This document shows, piece by piece, positions 7,123-9,338 of a stretch of DNA of 9,338 bases (positions are counted from its first letter, which is position 1; each line of letters starts with the position of its first letter). This stretch comes from CAZGAH01 sp964523295 (GTDB taxonomy: Bacteria > Desulfobacterota > Desulfovibrionia > Desulfovibrionales > Desulfovibrionaceae), in NCBI GenBank assembly GCA_964523295.1, contig CAZGAH010000122.1:1-9338 (forward strand). Direction: 5' to 3'. The position numbers and the translations under genes were made by a program. The notes under the pieces are model-generated. The model saw nothing but the letters and a program-made list of their open reading frames with translations. It was not told the DNA's origin and ran no database searches.

Positions 7123-7224
7123 AGAGCATCTTAACTTTGAAAAAGTTTAGATGCTCTTGTGCAGTTCCCTGAAACAATGGGACATTGTTTCAGGGCAGAG
7201 CCTTGTTTCAAGGCGAAACTGCGC
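7123..7224. repeat. Compact three-hairpin palindromic element
   Basis: Hairpin 1: 7123-7138 pairs with 7142-7157, 16 positions with a single T-T mismatch and a GAA loop. Hairpin 2: 7167-7179 pairs perfectly over 13 bp with 7183-7195, loop GGA. Hairpin 3: GCCTTG (7200-7205) pairs with CAAGGC (7209-7214), loop TTT. GTGCAGTT (7159-7166) pairs with AACTGCGC (7217-7224), with one G-T pair, and encloses hairpins 2 and 3 as a three-way junction. No T-run follows, so it is not a plain terminator. It looks like a REP/BIME-like or miniature mobile repeat, or a structured RNA. Copy number elsewhere in the genome cannot be judged from the window. Confidence 0.6.
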
Positions 7225-7275
7225 TAACTTCCAGGATACATTGCTCGGGTCAATGGGCATGAGAGGGGGCAAACG

Positions 7276-7359
7276 ATGAACAGTGTATTTTTTTCACTCT
7301 TGGCTGCAGTGACCTCGTCGCGGGCCTTTACGTGTTTCCTATTCCCTGCCAGTAGGTAA
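7276..7359 (+). CDS. Possible small ORF, 27 residues, hydrophobic
   Basis: ATG at 7276 follows GAGAGGGGG by six bases, a plausible ribosome binding site, and reads MNSVFFSLLAAVTSSRAF and nine further residues to TAA at 7357. The hydrophobic start resembles a signal or leader peptide. It is too short to assign, no homology is recognised, and it may be chance. It precedes the secreted repeat protein gene by 165 bases. Confidence 0.15.
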   Translation: MNSVFFSLLAAVTSSRAFTCFLFPASR

Positions 7360-7524
7360 AATCAAAATGAATGCAGAAAAAGTTTATTTGAAGTGATGAC
7401 ATAAACGCTGATAGACAAGTTTTTTATAGTGTGGAAAGTGGCTTGAGTAATTTGTGATGCTGCGGCAAGCACGCTACGAGCCAGCCCATCGGTCCTGCGC
7501 GGCATATACAGGGAGGGATGTGAG

Positions 7525-9338
7525 ATGAAAGCTTGGCCGTATTATCTCTTTGTTATAATGGCTTGCGTGCTGTTTGCCCAACCCGTGCTCGCCTGTCAAA
7601 TTGCACAGAATGCGGATAATGGGGTTGCAACTGACGAAAATGTGGGCCAGAGCTTTACTGCTCCGTGTACCGGGAACCTTTCCGAAATTCAGGTCAGTCT
7701 AGCGGGTGCAGGCACAACAGGCACATTGAAAATTTATGACGGAGAAATCATTGCCTCGGCGATCTACACGCAGGCAGACGTCGCTTTGAACACGACGGGT
7801 TGGATTACTGTCACGTTGAGCACGCCTGTTGCAGTCATCAGTGGTCAACAGTATACCTTCGTATTCACAGCCCCTGACGCTCCGGACTACCAGTTTCAAA
7901 GCGGAGACCCCTACAATGGAGGACGCGTATACATCCTAAATGGTTGGGAAAATGACTTCGACTTGAAATTCAGAGTCACGATTGGCGTACTGCCGACCGT
8001 GACGACCACGGCGGCCTCGTCGGTAACCGCCAACAGCGCGAGCTCGGGTGGCAATGTCACTGCCGCTGGCGACGGCACGATCAGCGCGCGCGGCGTGTGC
8101 TGGAACACCACAGGAACCCCGACCACCGCCGATTCGAAGACCTCGGACAGCACGGGCACGGGTGAGTTTACCAGCTCGATCACGGGCCTGAGCGCCTCCA
8201 CCACCTACTATGTCCGCGCCTACGCGACCAACGAGTTCGGCACGTCCTACGGCAGCCAGGTGACGTTCACAACCAGCGGGACGGCGCCCACGGTGACGAC
8301 GACGGCTGCCTCGAGCGTGACCGCGAGCACGGCCAGCTCGGGCGGCAATGTCACTGCCGCCGGCGGCGGCACGGTCAGCGCGCGTGGCGTGTGTTGGAAC
8401 ACCACCGGGAGCCCGACCGTCGCCGATTCGAAGACCTCGGACAGCACGGGCACGGGTGAGTTTACCAGCTCGATCACGGGCCTGAGCGCCTCCACCACCT
8501 ACTATGTCCGCGCCTACGCGACCAACGAGTTCGGCACGTCCTACGGCAGCCAGGTGACGTTTACGACCAGCGGTTCAACTCCGGGCACGACCGTGGGCAA
8601 GGACATCATCTGGCGCAACCGCAATACCGGCGAAGTCCGGGTCTGGTACATCGACGGCATCTCGCGCTCGAGCGCCGCCTCCATCGCCACCGTGCCGCTT
8701 GTATGGTCCATCGTGGCCGTGGCGGACTTCAACAGCGACGGCAAGAGCGACATCCTTTGGCGCAATACGCAGACCGGCAGCAACACGGTCTGGTACATGG
8801 ACGGCATCACCCAGTCCAGCAAGGCCTCCCTGACAGTGGTAGGGACAGAGTGGAACATCCGCGGTGCGGGCGATTTCAACAACGACGACAAACCCGACCT
8901 GGTCTGGCGCAGCCCGACCCTGCTGCGCAACACCATCTGGCTGATGGACGGCATAACCCGCTCGAGCAATTACCGTCAGGACGACGTGAACGCCGCCTGG
9001 GGAATTCAGGGCGTTGGCGACATGGACGCCGACGGCATCGCGGACATCCTCTGGCGCAATAATTCCAACTCCCAGTTCCGCATCTGGTTCATGCAATACG
9101 ACAGCACCAACGGCGTGACCAAAAAATCCGCCTACGGCATGCCCAACGTCGACAGCGCCTGGGCCATTCGCGGCGTGACCGACTTCAACGACGACGCCAA
9201 GAACGACATCCTCTGGCGCAACACCCAGACCGGCGTAAACCGGATCATCTTCATGGACGGCGTGACCGAGATGATCTCGCAGGAGCTTGACACCGTGTCC
9301 CCGCAGGCTGGCTGGGATATCTACGGGATCGGCAGTTT
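7525..9338 (+). CDS. Secreted FN3-like / FG-GAP repeat protein, 3' end beyond the window
   Basis: The frame is open from ATG 7525 to the window end (604 codons and 2 bases). GGGAGGG at 7511-7517 fixes the start. Residues 1-23 are a Sec signal peptide: K2, a hydrophobic core YYLFVIMACVLF and VLA before C24. VLAC is a weak lipobox, so a lipoprotein is possible. Residues ~24-152 resemble an N-terminal beta-sandwich domain seen in secreted proteins of Bacteroidetes (QSFTAPCTGNLSEIQVSL, QQYTFVFTAP, NPYxGG-like DPYNGGRVY). Then come two 98-residue FN3-like repeats (157-254 and 255-352) with ARGVCWNTTG, SSITGLSASTTYYVRAYATN and FGTSYGSQVTFTTS. From residue 360 follow five FG-GAP/VCBS-like units with DILWRN, WYMDGIT and Ca-type loops such as DFNSDGKSD. 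Probably a cell-surface or extracellular adhesion or binding protein; the ligand is unknown. No neighbour in the window suggests its partner. Confidence 0.85.
   Translation, partial: MKAWPYYLFVIMACVLFAQPVLACQIAQNADNGVATDENVGQSFTAPCTGNLSEIQVSLAGAGTTGTLKIYDGEIIASAIYTQADVALNTTGWITVTLSTPVAVISGQQYTFVFTAPDAPDYQFQSGDPYNGGRVYILNGWENDFDLKFRVTIGVLPTVTTTAASSVTANSASSGGNVTAAGDGTISARGVCWNTTGTPTTADSKTSDSTGTGEFTSSITGLSASTTYYVRAYATNEFGTSYGSQVTFTTSGTAPTVTTTAASSVTASTASSGGNVTAAGGGTVSARGVCWNTTGSPTVADSKTSDSTGTGEFTSSITGLSASTTYYVRAYATNEFGTSYGSQVTFTTSGSTPGTTVGKDIIWRNRNTGEVRVWYIDGISRSSAASIATVPLVWSIVAVADFNSDGKSDILWRNTQTGSNTVWYMDGITQSSKASLTVVGTEWNIRGAGDFNNDDKPDLVWRSPTLLRNTIWLMDGITRSSNYRQDDVNAAWGIQGVGDMDADGIADILWRNNSNSQFRIWFMQYDSTNGVTKKSAYGMPNVDSAWAIRGVTDFNDDAKNDILWRNTQTGVNRIIFMDGVTEMISQELDTVSPQAGWDIYGIGS
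7993..8580 (+). repeat. Two tandem 294-bp repeats encoding FN3-like domains
   Basis: The units are 7993-8286 and 8287-8580 with an exact 294-base offset. The first ~135 bases of each differ at about two dozen positions, whereas 8127-8267 and 8421-8561 are identical, pointing to recent duplication or gene conversion of the second half. Confidence 0.9.
8602..9338 (+). repeat. Five FG-GAP/VCBS-like coding repeats, 147-bp period
   Basis: Units begin at the Asp codon of D(I/L)(I/L/V)WR at 8602, 8749, 8896, 9043 and 9205. The first three steps are exactly 147 bases (49 residues); the fourth unit is 162 bases because of a five-residue insertion around QYDSTNGVTKK. The segments ending units 1-4 are DFNSDGKSD, DFNNDDKPD, DMDADGIAD and DFNDDAKND, the calcium-loop pattern of FG-GAP repeats. 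The fifth unit runs to the window edge. The units differ in DNA sequence, so this expansion is older than that of the FN3-like pair. Confidence 0.85.

Larger units (their letters stand above)
6512..7524. other. About 1 kb without a convincing protein-coding gene
   Basis: Several short open frames occur on both strands (for example 6612-6812 and 6719-6916 on +, 6897-7112 on -), but none combines a ribosome binding site with a recognisable product. The stretch begins GC-rich and becomes more AT-rich towards 7525. It holds a near-consensus promoter (6809-6837), a 12-bp palindrome (6860-6871), alternative pairing segments (6902-6970), two small tandem hairpins (7050-7062 and 7063-7076), a 10-bp palindrome GTTTGCAAAC (7012-7021), and a three-hairpin element (7123-7224). 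No tRNA, rRNA, tmRNA, RNase P or SRP RNA signature was recognised. Confidence 0.7.

Noticed and set aside
7388..7430. Promoter for the secreted protein near TTGAAG (7388) or TATAGT (7425)
   Set aside because: No pair of hexamers with acceptable spacing; a sigma54-type TGGC at 7441 lacks the matching GC element.
7400..7524. Cyclic-di-GMP (GEMM) or other riboswitch before the secreted protein gene
   Set aside because: The conserved GEMM core and tetraloop-receptor signatures were looked for and not found; no other riboswitch class recognised.
8575..9096. Open frames on the - strand over the repeat region (also 7911-8204, 8247-8498 and 8541-8969)
   Set aside because: They share identical starts because they mirror the tandem repeats of the secreted protein, which is open in the + frame over the whole stretch.

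Overview
The window looks like a chromosomal segment of a GC-rich sulfate-reducing bacterium of the Desulfovibrionales type. The main evidence is the C-terminal part of a selenocysteine-containing [NiFeSe] hydrogenase large subunit (HysA) followed by its maturation protease. The protein features of the other genes fit this assignment, but no rRNA or other phylogenetic marker is present, so the placement is an inference.

Layout. 1-1221 (+): 3' part of hysA. An in-frame TGA at 1153-1155 is read as selenocysteine and the true stop is TAA at 1219-1221; a SECIS-like hairpin lies just after the TGA. 1248-1286: strong intrinsic terminator. 1341-1820 (+): hysD-type hydrogenase maturation endopeptidase. 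1868-2173 (-): MTH1187/DUF77 thiamine-binding family protein. 2300-4081 (-): Maf/MptE-like (DUF115) protein, the family linked to flagellin glycosylation. 4208-6511 (+): a 767-residue fusion of an O-acetylserine sulfhydrylase-type cysteine synthase with a cysteinyl-tRNA-synthetase-like domain that has lost HIGH, KMSKS and most zinc ligands. 6512-7524: about 1 kb without a convincing gene. It holds a near-consensus sigma70 promoter with an operator-like dyad in its spacer, mutually exclusive pairing segments, and a compact three-hairpin element at 7123-7224. 7525 to the window end (+): an open-ended secreted protein with a signal peptide, an N-terminal beta-sandwich-like domain, two nearly identical FN3-like repeats and five FG-GAP/VCBS-like repeats.

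How the genes work together. HysA and HysD are a clear functional pair: HysD-type proteases cut the C-terminal extension of the large subunit once nickel is inserted, and that extension is only visible if the TGA is read through. The remaining genes appear to be independent units. Maf and the cysteine synthase fusion diverge from a 126-bp intergenic region. The secreted repeat protein differs in style and, at its 5' end, in base composition from its neighbours, which suggests mosaic assembly.

The most notable items are the cysteine synthase/dead-CysRS fusion, the recoded TGA, the structured non-coding kilobase with its strong promoter, and the sharp block of perfect identity between the two FN3-like repeats.
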